From Diplocarpon mali (Eukaryota > Ascomycota > Leotiomycetes > Helotiales > Drepanopezizaceae), in the NCBI GenBank assembly GCA_024741835.1, contig JAENRP010000073.1, forward strand, positions 1-64,000: a stretch of 64,000 nucleotides of DNA, read 5' to 3'. Positions 10,955 through 23,100 of this stretch are shown here, one piece after another; positions within the stretch are counted from its first letter, which is position 1, and each line of letters starts with the position of its first letter. The translations under genes were made by a program, and so were the position numbers. The notes beneath the pieces were generated by a model. It was not told where the DNA came from, made no database searches, and saw only the letters and a list, made by a program, of their open reading frames with translations.

Positions 10955-13900
10955 ATTTCAGTAGATAGCGTCGTCAGATAATACTACGTGACGATTCCCC
11001 AACTTTGTATCTATTACTCTTGCCTGTCTCACGGCAGCCTCTTGATGGCCGAGTCCCTTTGCCTTCATAGCAGGCTGCAAGAGTCTACAGCTGTTTGAGC
11101 GAGGTCGTTCTAGAAGGCTTTTACTGAAGAGCTCTATGTGGAGGAAAACCCGAATTCAGTCTCTTCTTGAGGGCAGAAACCAAACGTAACGCTCTCTTAT
11201 TATCAAACCAGAAAGAAGTCTCAAAAAAAACAAAGTTCTCGATTGATCCAAACCTTAATCAGCCCCGAGTTTTCGGTTGTCAATGATCCCAGGTAACGGG
11301 TAAGCTTTCGGCTCTGTCGAGGCTTAGCAACCCGGGGGAAATCGCATCTGCTTTTTGGCGAAAAACTCGGATTGCCTTCGCTCGCTGTCCTGAATAGTCG
11401 GAACTTCTGCCTTCCTCTCGGGCGATTTCTGCCTCGGAGCTATGCTTTGATCTTACCGATGGAGGGGAGGATGCACGAGGGTGATGCACGAGGGTGGTGG
11501 TGCAAAATGACGTCGCTCTAGAATGCCTCCGCCGCGGACCGATTCCAGCGTCGGTCCCTGAGGGCAAGGGACGTTCTTGGTCCACCCCAAGGACCTGAGA
11601 GTGGAATCTTGCAGTCGCCCACAGGGAGAGCGCCGCATAAGGAGACTTCCTGGAGTCCGGGGAACAACAAGACCAGGGGAGACGTGCAGTTGCCGCTCTT
11701 GCCCGGGGCCAGACTGACCGGTACAGGTGGTGGACCTGTCCGCAGCACGATTTTGCAAATGCTCGCTATGAGGTTCATGATGGTGTTATCAGACCTGCCA
11801 ACCGAAGAAGTTGCGGGTCTGTCCGGACCACCGAGGCTTTGCGCTGTCGCGAGATGCAAGTCAATACACCGAAGACGCCCTGCGCTAGCGAGTTGACACG
11901 ATCGGACCTCTGGCAGCCCCCCCTCCAGGTCCGGCGTCTGCTCAAAGCGGTGCGCGAGCCATCGGACGCGAGATCTTGAGCGGAGGAGGACATGGCTTGA
12001 GCCAGGAAAGCTGCCGACTCCCACAAACATGACCCCGTCACTTGCGTGTGTTGACAGCGGGCTCATGCAAGAGGCAGGCGGCGAGTGGCATCCTGACTCC
12101 TGCGTCGCTCACTCCTCTTCTCAGCTGGCCTTCTGAAGCGCGCCGAGATGTCCAGGAGTGAGGAGACAATGCACCCCGGCATGAAGTATCGTCGCGGGTC
12201 GCAGAAGAGCCGCCGTCTCCCCCGGGGCGGCACTGGAGTGCACTGCATGGAATCCGTCCAAGGGGTAGAGAGACTCACGTGGGCCGGGTTTCCAGCCGAG
12301 TAGGGCACGCAATCCCCTCTCCAAGATGCGCAGCGAGAGCAATGCTGTCTCCGACCGCAAAGCAACGCTCGAGACGCGGAAAGCCGACGGATCTTCGGAC
12401 GGCGGTCGGCGTGCAGGATACGCACGAAAGAGCCCTGATATATACACCAGGGGTGTTTGTTATGACTACCGACTTAAGCGACCTACCTAAGCGAGTCCCC
12501 GCCCTCACGATTAGCCGAACGAGGCAGCTGGGCTTGTTTATGCTCCCTCCTGACTCCGAAGAGTCGCGAGTGTATGAGGGACGGAACTCGTCGGACTCGA
12601 GTCATCGAGCCAGCAGGGCGTTGGTTGTCGGTCGGATCGTGAGAATCCGCCGACGTATATCGAAGTGCATTTCCGTGCGCTCGCCCAGGTAGGGGTCAGT
12701 GGCCGTCCTGGCAGAGCATGGCGCGCCTTTCCTTGGTGTCTGGGCAGGCCGCCGGCTTGAGGATTAGTTGATCTAAGCAGCGGCAGAGGCGAACGAAAGA
12801 AGACTTGAGCCAGAGCGGGTGGGGTGGTAGATGTAAGTTTCTAGCAAGACAGAGGAATCGCAGAGCACAGGCTTCTCGGCGTTCTTTGTTTGCAGCCGGA
12901 TTCTCCCACCAAACCATGCCCGATAGTAAAACCGACAGATTGATGCACCCCGATCGTTACAGGCTGATGAGATTGTGTCGGCAGATATGACAGGGCAATA
13001 GGTCATGTGACCAGGAAAGGCTTGGCAAATACTGTATTTACTCTACGCTCTCACGGAATAGCTTCGAGAGCAAGCTCTTACACACGACTACAATACAACG
13101 TGTTCGAGGAGCTTCAACTGTGCGCGCAATCACCTAATGTGATACCAACAAATTAACACAATCTCATAAGCACATGCGCCTACACCCTGCTATTGTTGAG
13201 GATTGCCAGGTAGACATAGCCAGATCAAACGGCGGCAACCTTCAGTTGGGGCTTGTCAAGTCTTTTATGATAGCAGATGGTCGTTGCTTGGACTTGGCAA
13301 GTTCGCACTTCGAGCTGAACCCCCGCGGCAGAGAAGCTCAGGTGACGATAGAGTTAAGGTTCAAGAGATCCCGCTCTTGGAGTTGCACACGTTTCTCGAC
13401 GAGGACGGTGGAGACTTCGACTATTCAAAGGGAACTTCGACCACGAGCGTGGATTGCAGTACTCTCGACTGTTCTCACGTCTCGAGCCCGCTAGATCAGA
13501 ACCGACCGACCGAATAGTACCGCTACCGGGGAGAGACGAATATAAATACTAGAATTCAATCCCCCCCAAAAAATATAAAAACTGATCTGCTGTAATTGGG
13601 AATTTAAAGAAGACAGAATAAAGTACCCGACTCACACGAATCTTCGGGTTTCCAGCGCCGAATCCAAGTTTGAGGAGGGCGACTTACATGCCCTCTTTTT
13701 GAAGCGGCCAGAATGAATACTTCAGGCGGATTTCTGCCCCGGTTCTGATACTCCGTGTCTGAAACACGAAACGATTGGGAATGCAGGCATAGACCTTGAT
13801 TGGAATGTGTCGAGTCAAGCAGCGTATCTTGATCTGGGTGTCCTGACTTGGCCAGATCCTGTCTGAGTAATCTCCGCAAGTCGTGTCTTTCACCCCGGAC

Positions 13901-14603
13901 TATGATTCTTGCGTAGCCAGAACCCTTTGTAAGCTGGTGAAGCTCGCTTCAACTTGTTGTCCGCAATTTACCGTGTCTTGTGGCAATCGGACCCGAACGC
14001 ATGGCCGAAGGATGTGGAGGACCGGAGCTTGAGTTGCCCCAGAAGGCTTAGCTCTTTGTCGACTTGGCCGTCTACAGATCCTCGCCACCAGGTCTGGATT
14101 GAATCCTTTCCAACAAAACGGCTCCGCACCGCAAGATCTCCACATCGGGATTATCTGACGAGGAAAGCTGATGTACTTCTCCGCTGCGCCTTGTTCCGTT
14201 GCAGACAAGACAAGCCGATGCGACCTTTCGACGTGTGGTTCTCTCACCTGGCTTCCGGACGGAGGCAGTACTCATTCTGGGATGTGTAATCGTATCGTAC
14301 GTCCTCGACCTTCTAGAGACTCGGCGAGTTCTCCCGCCCTGGTCTGAACAGGTGGAAACCCCGAGCTGCGATTGAGCTCTGAGCCCTGTCTGCCGGACGC
14401 GGAATGAGGAAACTCGGAAGGGATCCCTGCCAGTCGTCTTCGCCTCTGCCGTGTACAGAGCAAGCAGGACATGCGCGCCCGATGCGTCTCGAGCGTACAC
14501 GGGTCTCCTCGGGGATGGATTCATTGTTTTCGAGTTGTCTTCCACGAAGAGGTCGTGCTCAGCCCTTTCTCCGACTGTGTTTTTTCCGAGGGCGAAAGCG
14601 AGA
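10955..14603. other. 3.6-kb gap inside the metabolite locus, no intact gene
   Basis: Many short overlapping frames occur on both strands, especially in the GC-rich part 11.3-12.7 kb, but none continues through plausible introns or carries a motif I know. At 14274-14090 on the minus strand a start MSTASVRKP leads into RKVASACLVCNGTR, which is reminiscent of a Zn2Cys6 regulator N-terminus, but the remaining cysteines do not line up. The gap may hold a decayed cluster gene, a non-coding transcript or nothing. Confidence 0.45.
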
Positions 14604-16077
14604 ATGACGGCCAGTGTTGATGTTGAGAAGCTCCAGGGGGGAGACCGCTCGCTTATCACTGGAAGCGAGAATACTTCACTCGCACCGGTATCGCCTGCGG
14701 CCATGGCACCGAGAGACATGGAGAAGACGTTGCTGGCGTGGACACAAGTTCTGGTTGGATTCCTGTTGATGTTCAGCAGCTGGTGTGTTGCTCTCCCTTC
14801 CATGAGGTGAAATCTTTCCTCGAGCGCGAGGCTGACAAGATCTCTTTCGCAGGGGCTTGGTCAACACCTTCGGCGTCTTCCAAGAATACTACAGCAAGAC
14901 ACCGTCGCTCGCCAGCTCGTTTGCGGTGTCGTGGATCGGATCGGTGCAATCGTTCCTGTTGCTCCTGCTCGGGGCTTTCAGCGGACGGGTCGTCGACGCA
15001 GGATATGCGCGGTCCATGACTGCCACTGGCAGCTTTCTCATCGTGTTCGGGATGATGATGGTGTCCTTGAGTGGATATGGCACGGGAAACCAGGGCGAGG
15101 GCACGACGCTGGTATACTACCAGATAATGCTCAGCCAAGGAGTATGCTGCGGTGCGGGAATGGGCTTGGTGTTCATCCCACCCATCAGCATCACCGCCAC
15201 ATACTTCCAGCGACGAAGAGCACTCGCCCTTGGGATCGTCACCACCGGTGCGGCGGTCGGGGGGATCTTCTACCCGATCATCCTCGAACTCCTTCTCGAA
15301 GGCCTGGGATTCCGATGGGCGGTTCGTGTCACGGCCCTCGTTGCGTTGGCCACGCTGGGCACTGCGAGTCTGCTCATCAGACCGCGCGCCGACGTCCCGG
15401 CCAAGGGAAAGGCGCCGCTGCTCGAGATTGTCGCGTTCAAGGAGCCGGTATATCTCGGACTGGTACTTGGCCAAATGATCAGCTTTGCCGGCGTGTACGT
15501 CGTGTACTACTTCATCCTGGGCCGAGTGAGTGCGAAGAACGTGGATCTCCAGGGTCTGAAGCCGTATTATCTCGTCAGCTTCCTCAACGTCGGGGGCGTC
15601 TTCGGACGCATAGTCCCCAATTACCTGGCCGACAAGTACGTTGCGGTCCAGAATGTCATCCCTCACAACCTGCTAACAAAGCATACCAGATCCAATCCGC
15701 TCCTCGTCCAGAGTATCTTCGTTTTCATCGGAGGTATTCTCATATTCGTATGGCCCGTGGTGCTGAACTTGCCAGGCCTGATTGTGTTCTGTCTGGTCTA
15801 TGGATTTTTTTCAGGGGCTTTCATCTCGCTGCCTCCCGCCTCGGTCGCCAGCGTCACCAGAGACATGTCTCGGTACGGCGCAAGACTCGGCATGGCCGTA
15901 ACATGCAATGCATTTGGGCTACTCGCTGGGCCGCCAATCGCTAGTGCAATTACCTACCATGGTCCGGGTTATACTGGCACTTCGCTGTTTGGAGGCTTTA
16001 TTGTGGTGGGGGGATCTGCGCTGATGGGCAGCGCCTGGTTCTTCAACGTGAGAGGGGCGAAGAAGCCGGAGTCCTAG
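14604..16077 (+). CDS. MFS transporter, monocarboxylate-porter type
   Basis: Three exons: 14604-14782, 14853-15635 and 15690-16077, giving 449 aa. Intron 1 (70 bp) rejoins a Trp codon and restores FSSWGLVNTFGVFQEYY, the first-helix signature of fungal MCT-like major facilitator proteins. Intron 2 (54 bp) contains a CTAAC branch site and rejoins LADKSNPLLV. About 12 hydrophobic segments can be seen, with a cytosolic basic loop FQRRRALALGI after helix 4 and a central loop near RPRADVPAKGKAPL. The N-terminal 45 residues are hydrophilic and cytosolic. Such carriers sit in the plasma membrane, and those in metabolite loci often export the product or import a precursor. It is the last recognisable gene of the locus before a 3.3-kb gene-free stretch and the housekeeping block. 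Its role in isocyanide export is inferred from position only. Confidence 0.9.
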
Positions 16078-19000
16078 CAGTGCAAGGAACTTGGTTTCCA
16101 TGTAATCTATAACTTTGAGGGCAATAGCAACATCTCACATCCCGAGAAGCGCTGAAATAGCTTGTTGAAGCATGTAGCCAGTTCTTGTTTCTTGTTCTCG
16201 CGCTCTTATCAGGCGATTCAACGCCTGAAATCAAACGACCAAAACACAAGAGCCCCTGAAATTTGAGCAGTAACAGCAGCACTTGTTGAGATGTCCTGAG
16301 TGATACGCGATATACGGCTGCAATGATCAATACTCAAAAAATCGATTGAGTCTCTAGATGACCCTACAAGCAAAAAACCGCTCGAGAAGAGGTTACAAAT
16401 CTGCAGAAACTCAGCTCGTGACGTTGGTGAATTCTGCAGCTGGTAAATCCTTCCAGTGCATATATTTCCATGAGACAATTCAAACCACGATGATATAGAG
16501 TCGCGAGTTCTTACACGTGGACTTCCACTGCTCCTAGGTTGCCCACAGTCAGCAGCCGATTCTCAAGCCCCGGGACTTCCACACTTCAAGTATCACTATT
16601 GGGCTCTATCTGTAGAATTAAAGAGACCAAGCACCTGCTACTCAGCACCAGTAAGACAAGACGCCTAGCTCTGTCTCTGAAATTCTCTGGGTGCAACAAT
16701 TGGCAACTCCTCAGTGGTTGTTCGGCATTTATAATTCAGCATGTTGATCTAAGGGAAACGAAAGATCGTAAGCCACTTATACCAATGTACTCATGTAACT
16801 CCTCACCTATCTCTCCATCCAGTTCACTCAGAGAAGATCTCTATAGCCGTTACTGGGTATAGCCAGGATTACATAACCGCGGCAGTGCGAATGTGTGGAA
16901 AATGAGAACCTACTGCGCCAGGGGCAACCGTCAGAGTACTTTTTCAGTCATACCAATCTCATCTTCAATAACAAGCACAAATTATGCTGCCGCCCGGCGA
17001 TTTTCTGAGCAAGCAGGAAGGACAAGTATGCTTGCCAGTATCAGTTGTCAGGATCCTGGGGCGAGTGCTGAGCCTTGCTGCTATCTCGCTTAGGAAGTAG
17101 CAAGTAAACAAAATAGCGCACTTTCAACTGAAATTCTCAATTCTCTCATTATTAAATAAGACGAGGATAGCTGGCTTCGGGATTCTTAACGCGCGCTAGC
17201 ATCGTGATTGAAGCTCATCGGATAACAGAAAGGAGGACAATGCCCCATTGGTTTCCATATGATTCCTTGATCTGCAGGTGAAAGCTCGTTTTAGCTGGCA
17301 GAGGGGCAAACATGAAGTCCCTGAGGTATAGCTTGACGGTATGAAAGCTAATTTACTAGTAAATTTGATATCAGGATTTGCCAATCTCAAGATGGATCTA
17401 AGAGAAGCAGAACAGTGAAAAAAAAAAAATTAGTACGAAATGATAATGGTACATTGGAATAACCATAGTAGAGACGCATCCGCTCCCCAACTAGCTTCAC
17501 TGCTTTTACTATTTTCGAATCAATCCCTAAATGGTTTTCAGCCTTAGAGGGTTTACAGGGAAAAGATCAAGGGGCACAGAACCAGTGGCTACCTGCTCCT
17601 TGAGTGCAATCTCTTTAGAGTAAGTTTCCGTTCCATTTAAACTACAACAGCCAAGGAAGTCATATAAGAATCAGGAGCCGGGAGATTAAAGCCTGAAAAG
17701 GATATAAGACTCCAAGATATCAAGGCCTAGCAGCCGTAAGACAACTCTTCCAATCTTTTACATGACGAAAGCTGCGTGCGCAGAGGAAAACCTTAGATTC
17801 TCCTCACTGGCGACGAATAACTTCGTCTCGGTATCTGCGTATGAGACATGCGCTGCTCAAGGAATATCGCTCCGACTCATTGAAATCTTGCAGCTCCAAG
17901 TTACCAAGAGAGCAATCGAAAAAGTGACGGTTAGCGGAGGAGTGTTGGAAACTTCGTGAGCAATCTACTGTCTCGGAGCTATGAATTCTTAAAGCAGACG
18001 GAATGTGAAACAAAGCTGTAGGGTTTATTAGAATTCCCTCTGTGCAGAGCTACCAAGAGGGATTCTATACAATCTACAACCTAATCCAGTCTAGTTTGTT
18101 GGATTAGTAGATGAAATTCATAGCTTCCTTGCAAATACTTTAGCACTCAACTATTGTCAGATGCAGCGAGTGCAAAATGTAAACTGGCCGTCATTGACAA
18201 CAGAGTTTAAATCGCCCGCGAAGATAGCAAGAAAAGGGATCATATGATTGGATATCAGCTGCTTTTACCATTTCATGTGAGAAAGTGAACCTATTAGTAC
18301 AAGATGAGGATTTCTCTCAGCGCCAAGAGATAGGTTGACGATGATAATGTCTTTGTTTTGATGTTTCCGAATTCTTGATCAATTTCCAAATTTTCAATTA
18401 AACTCTCTCTCCAATCTATCGACAGGGAGTTGCAATTGCCTAACAATATGCAAAGCTAATCTCAGGGCTCAAGCCGCTATGCTCTTCGTCAAGCCCTGTG
18501 TCATCAACAGCTTACATGCAGTGATAAATTGTGAATGACATTGAGATGATCTGGTTTTGCGAGACCCTCTGCTCCGTTATCCCGAAACTCCCAAATACCT
18601 CCCTTTGAGTCTCGCTAGCGATGATCTGGATGCAAGAGCATTTTTCAAGAAGCATTTCGCCAAAGACTATGAGATGATCAAGCTTCATGCCACCTTCAGG
18701 TCTCTGACATGATAAGAAAAGAAATGAAGAACTTTCAGTTAAGCGAACCTTCTAAACCAAGCTAAACATGCTATAAGTTATGCATCCTCTTATCATCCAG
18801 AGTTAACAACATCAGGGGTAATCCATGAGTGAGAAGGCAGAAAAGAGAACACACGGCGCATTGGGGATCTGTTACAGTTAGGTGTTCTCTGTAAAAAAGG
18901 GAAAAGGAGTCTAAGATTTGAGAACTCACAACATGTGAATGGCAAAAATTACGATTAAGCAAAGCATGGCAACGAAAAGAGCGGAAGAAGTAAGGAGAGA

Positions 19001-19343
19001 GATAAAAGGCAGAGGATTTGTGGAGGGGTCAAGGAGCTATTCGGGATGAGATTAACTTTAATGTTAACGCCTGGATCTGACCGGGAAAAGCAATAAACAA
19101 TACTAGAAAACCGTATTCGACAACGTGAGATGTTGTAAAAATGTATCAGAGGTCAAAATAGACATACATTGATGTAGCGTTATGATATGACACCCAGTCT
19201 TGGATTACTTAAGTATGGACCGTATTGCACCCCAAAAAGGAAAGGGCTGGGTTGAGAAGTGGGTTCTGTACACATCTCTAGTTTTGATACAAAGCCCCAT
19301 CATGCCATACACATCATACACATCTATCAGCATACAATGTCCC
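16078..19343. other. Gene-free spacer between metabolite locus and housekeeping block
   Basis: More than 3 kb with only short frames (up to about 107 codons) and no recognisable domain or spliced motif on either strand. Composition is moderately AT-rich with a poly-A tract near 17418. The right end includes the 3' flank of the minus-strand MRPL12 gene. I see nothing else that I can support. Confidence 0.5.
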
Positions 19344-19944
19344 TTATTCCATGGTGACAACGCCACCCAACTCCTTCAACGTAGCCACAATCTTCTCAGC
19401 CTCCTCTTTTGGCACACCCTCCTTCATCAACTTTGGCGCGCTCTCCACGAACTTTTTACTGTCCACCAAGCTCAGGCCTAACATGCCCTTTACTTCCTTG
19501 ATGATCTTCGGCTTCGAGCCTGTCTCAAAAGACACCAGCTTCAGATTGAACAGCGTCTTCTCCTGCTGCACTGGGGCAGCCTCTTCCTCCTCTACGGGAG
19601 CAGCGGCTGGGGCAGCTGGCCCAGCAGCGAAACCTCCCATGGGCATATCTGGGATGTTGAGTCGAGACTGATCTACCGTTAGCAGCTATTCCCGCCATCC
19701 CAAGGCTATCTCAACTCACCTTCAAGCTCGCGACTAAATCGGCAGTCTCCAACAGAGTTAATTGACTGATTTGATCAACAATGCCCGAGATCTTGGGGTT
19801 CACAGCAGCCGTTTCGGTCGATTGCCATCGTCTCGCAGGTGTATTCCTCCTTTGTGCCACGGCGGCAGCGGAGCGTCGTAAGGAGGATGAGGAGCGCAGA
19901 GATCGGACGCAGGTTCGGGCTGTCGATTGGCAGGATAACGACAT
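19344..19944 (-). CDS. MRPL12: Mitochondrial large-subunit ribosomal protein bL12m
   Basis: Two exons, 19944-19720 and 19667-19344, with a 52-bp intron, give 182 aa. The first 40 residues are rich in Arg, Ser and Ala without acidic residues (RSSSSLRRSAAA, RRWQSTET), which is a mitochondrial presequence. Next comes the L7/L12 dimerisation domain (ISGIVDQISQLTLLETADLV), an Ala/Pro/Glu hinge, and the C-terminal globular domain with KPKIIKEVK, GLSLVDSKKFVE and GVPKEEAEKI. The protein forms the stalk of the mitoribosome that recruits translation factors. Splicing is phase 0 and gives LKSRLNIPDMPMGG. It is divergent from MDN1 over only 234 bp. The family assignment is secure; the yeast homologue is called Mnp1. 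Confidence 0.95.
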
Positions 19945-20178
19945 GGCGGATACAGAGCTGAAGCAGAGGCTCCTCTCAGGTTCTTGAGGATTAACTTGAC
20001 TTGTGTTCGTGGTGGTTGATCTTTGCCGGAGTCGAACGATGCGCTAACATTTTCTTAGCGTCAAATTGGCTGGTCCGTGCCTGAACCTATCGTTATCGGG
20101 CGATTGTGAGAAAAAAAAAAAGTCGGAACAACCCCGATAACCTCATGAAGATTGCGGATTTATGCACCGGGCCACGAA
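19945..20178. promoter_or_regulatory. Compact divergent promoter of MRPL12 and MDN1
   Basis: The 234 bp between the start codons at 19944 (minus) and 20179 (plus) must hold both 5' untranslated regions and both promoters. A poly-A tract at about 20111-20121 on the plus strand is the only low-complexity element and could be a nucleosome-depleting sequence. Both genes serve ribosome production, in the mitochondrion and nucleus respectively. Confidence 0.6.
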
Positions 20179-23100
20179 ATGGATATCGAAGAAGGGAAAG
20201 TGTTCATTCAGGATGGGCAGGATGAAGCAGGGAAGTTGGCGGAATTACCAGAAGAAATACTCGAGATCATACGCCTTCAAAAGACCCCGCGATTTCTCGA
20301 TGCACTCGCGGTCGCAGCGCTCAAACCCAACTTGACGTTGCCGCTTTTTTCGAGATATGAGAACGTGTTCGCGGACACGACTGCAAGGTGGGTTGAAAGA
20401 GGGAGAGGAAAGAAGCAAAATGCGGGAGTAATTGGAGCCTTTGCGCGGGTTCTGCCTCTTGCGCCGCAGTTGTCGACATTTCTGGAGAGATATCTCGATG
20501 GCACTACGGCACACCCCAAAAACGAGAGGCAAGGGCCCAGAGTCCAATGTTTATGGGAAGAAGAAAACGGCTTGGACGTGGTAGGTTTACAGCGTATACT
20601 GCTCTCGACTCTACGACTTTTGAACTTCAACAGCCAGACATTTTCGGGGACGATTGCGAGCTCGAGCATCCAAGCTTACCTAAAGCATGCAGACAAAGGT
20701 GTGCGATACTTAGCCGCCAGAATCTTTTGCCAATTATGTTCTGCTTCCGAAGCCAAGCTAGAAGTTATGATTGAAGAGCATGTCGGAAAGTCAGAACCTG
20801 TAATGGGAGATTTCGACGGGATTTTGGTCGACTATGGATTCTTGAGTGTGTTCGAGGAAAAGCGGCTGAGAGATGCTGTGGAATCTCTGCGTCATAAAAA
20901 ATCTCCAGCACCAAATCTAGAAGGATTGTCCGAATTGGTGGCCAAATACTCAAACACTCTTCTTCCTCGCCCGAATGGAACACCGGTTCGGCCCACTACT
21001 CTTGTGCATACCGCGACTACCTCAGACAATATGGAGACTTTTGCGAAGGCACTTCTATCGTCCTCCCCCGTTCTTGTTCATGGTATTGCTGGGTCTGGAA
21101 AGACATCTCTCGTCAACGACTTTGCCCGAGAACTCGGCGTGGACTCGACCATGGTCACTCTTCATCTGAACGAGCAGACTGATGCCAAGATGTTGATCGG
21201 GATGTATGCAAGTGGCTCAACACCCGGATCCTTTACATGGCGTGCAGGTGTCTTAAGTACCGCAGTAAGAGAGGGCAGATGGGTGTTTATTGAAGATCTC
21301 GACAGAGCACCGAATGAAGTCATCAGTGTTATCCTACCCCTTATTGAGCGCGGAGAGCTCCTGATTCCGAGTCGTGGTGAAACCGTCAAGGCTGGACCAG
21401 GGTTCAAGCTTCTGGCGAGCATCCGAACATCACTAAGTATGACTGGGCATGAAAGCCCACCCGCTTTACATATGCTCGGAGCTCGTCTCTGGCAGCGAGT
21501 CCCTGTCACAATGCCCAGTCAGAAGGAGTTTGCTGAGATCATTGGTGGCACTCATCCAATCCTGCACAAGTTCTTGCCCGGTATAATCAGTGTATATGAG
21601 CGATTGTATAACTTATCACAGAAGCCATCCTTTGTCTCAAGAAGTCGTTCTTTCGTTGGAAGGCCGATCAGTCCTCGTGATCTCCTGAAATGGTGCCGCA
21701 GATTGGATGGTATTCTTGAAGCAGCAGGCTCAAGAACTGGTGAAGAGCCGATCACTGATGTTATCAGGTACGAAATGTTCCTCGAAGCCACAGACTGCTT
21801 TGCTGGCAGCTTGCAATCAGATGAAACACGCAAAACTATCATTTCTGCGATTGCTGAAGAGATGCATGTTGATCCGCAGCATGTCGAGCATTTCCTCACT
21901 TCTCACATTCCACGGTACGAAGATTGCGAGAAGGAACTTACGATTGGCCGAGTGCGTCTGCGAAAACGGCCTGCAAATCGGGTCGTCAAGCCAAAAAAGT
22001 CAATACCCTTTGCCAACACCACTCATGCCAAGCGCTTACTTGAGCAAGTCGGAGTTGCTGTGAAGATGAAGGAACCAGTGCTTCTCGTTGGAGAAACCGG
22101 CATCGGGAAGACAACCGTTGTTCAGCAACTGGCCGATTCTCTTGGTTACAAGCTGACCGCCGTTAATCTGTCTCAACAGAGCGAGGTTGGCGATTTACTT
22201 GGTGGCTTTAAGCCCGTCAATATCAGAAGTCTTGCAATCCCACTCAAGGAGGAATTTGAAGATCTTTTCGGCGCGACTGGTATTTCTGTCACGAAGAATC
22301 AGAAGTACATCGAGTCACTAGGAAAATGCGTCGCAAAAAGCCAATGGAACAAGGCCAGCAAGCTTTGGCGTGAAGCCCCAAAGATGTTCGACAAGATTCT
22401 CTCCGAGTTGATGAAGAAAGAAATCTCGAACGGAAGGCCTACAGAGCAACCCACAAAGCGCCGAAAGACAGAGTCAAGGCTGCAATCATTACTCCAGCTC
22501 AAGCCACGATGGGAAAGATTCTCGCAGAGCTTGGCGCAGTTTGATATGCAGCTGTCTGGTGGCTCTAAGGGATTTGCTTTCACATTTGTGGAAGGAAATA
22601 TCGTAAAGGCTGCTCGGAATGGCGACTGGGTCTTGCTCGATGAGATCAACCTTGCCTCTCCAGATACGCTTGAATGCATTGCCGACTTGCTGCATAGCGG
22701 CTCTGGTGGTTCGCCCTCAATCTTGCTCTCTGAGACTGGCGAAATCGAGAGGGTGAGGGCTCATCCGAACTTTCGTATTTTTGGTGCGATGAACCCCGCT
22801 ACTGATGTCGGAAAGAGGGATCTTCCCATGGGATTGCGGTCACATTTTACTGAGATATATGTTGAAAGTCCGGACCGGAACCTGGATGATCTTCTTGGCG
22901 TCATTCAAGCGTACTTGAAAGGTAACAGCAGTAACGACGAGAAAGCTGCCCAGGATGTTGCAAGACTGTACCTTAACACCAAGCGTCTTGCCGATGAAAA
23001 GAGATTAGTCGACGGAGCCAATCAAGTTCCGCATTTCAGTCTTCGAACTCTTACTCGTGTGCTTAGCTACGTAGTCGAGATTGCCCCTTCTTATGGACTG

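Noticed and set aside
11280..12692. Several 90-180 codon frames in GC-rich DNA
   Set aside because: They overlap in opposing frames and are Arg/Ser/Pro-rich without any recognisable fold; typical of GC-rich noncoding DNA.
14773..15944. 297- and 337-codon frames opposite to or out of frame with the transporter
   Set aside because: They are shadows of the MFS gene; their translations are low in hydrophobic residues and Arg/His/Gly-rich.
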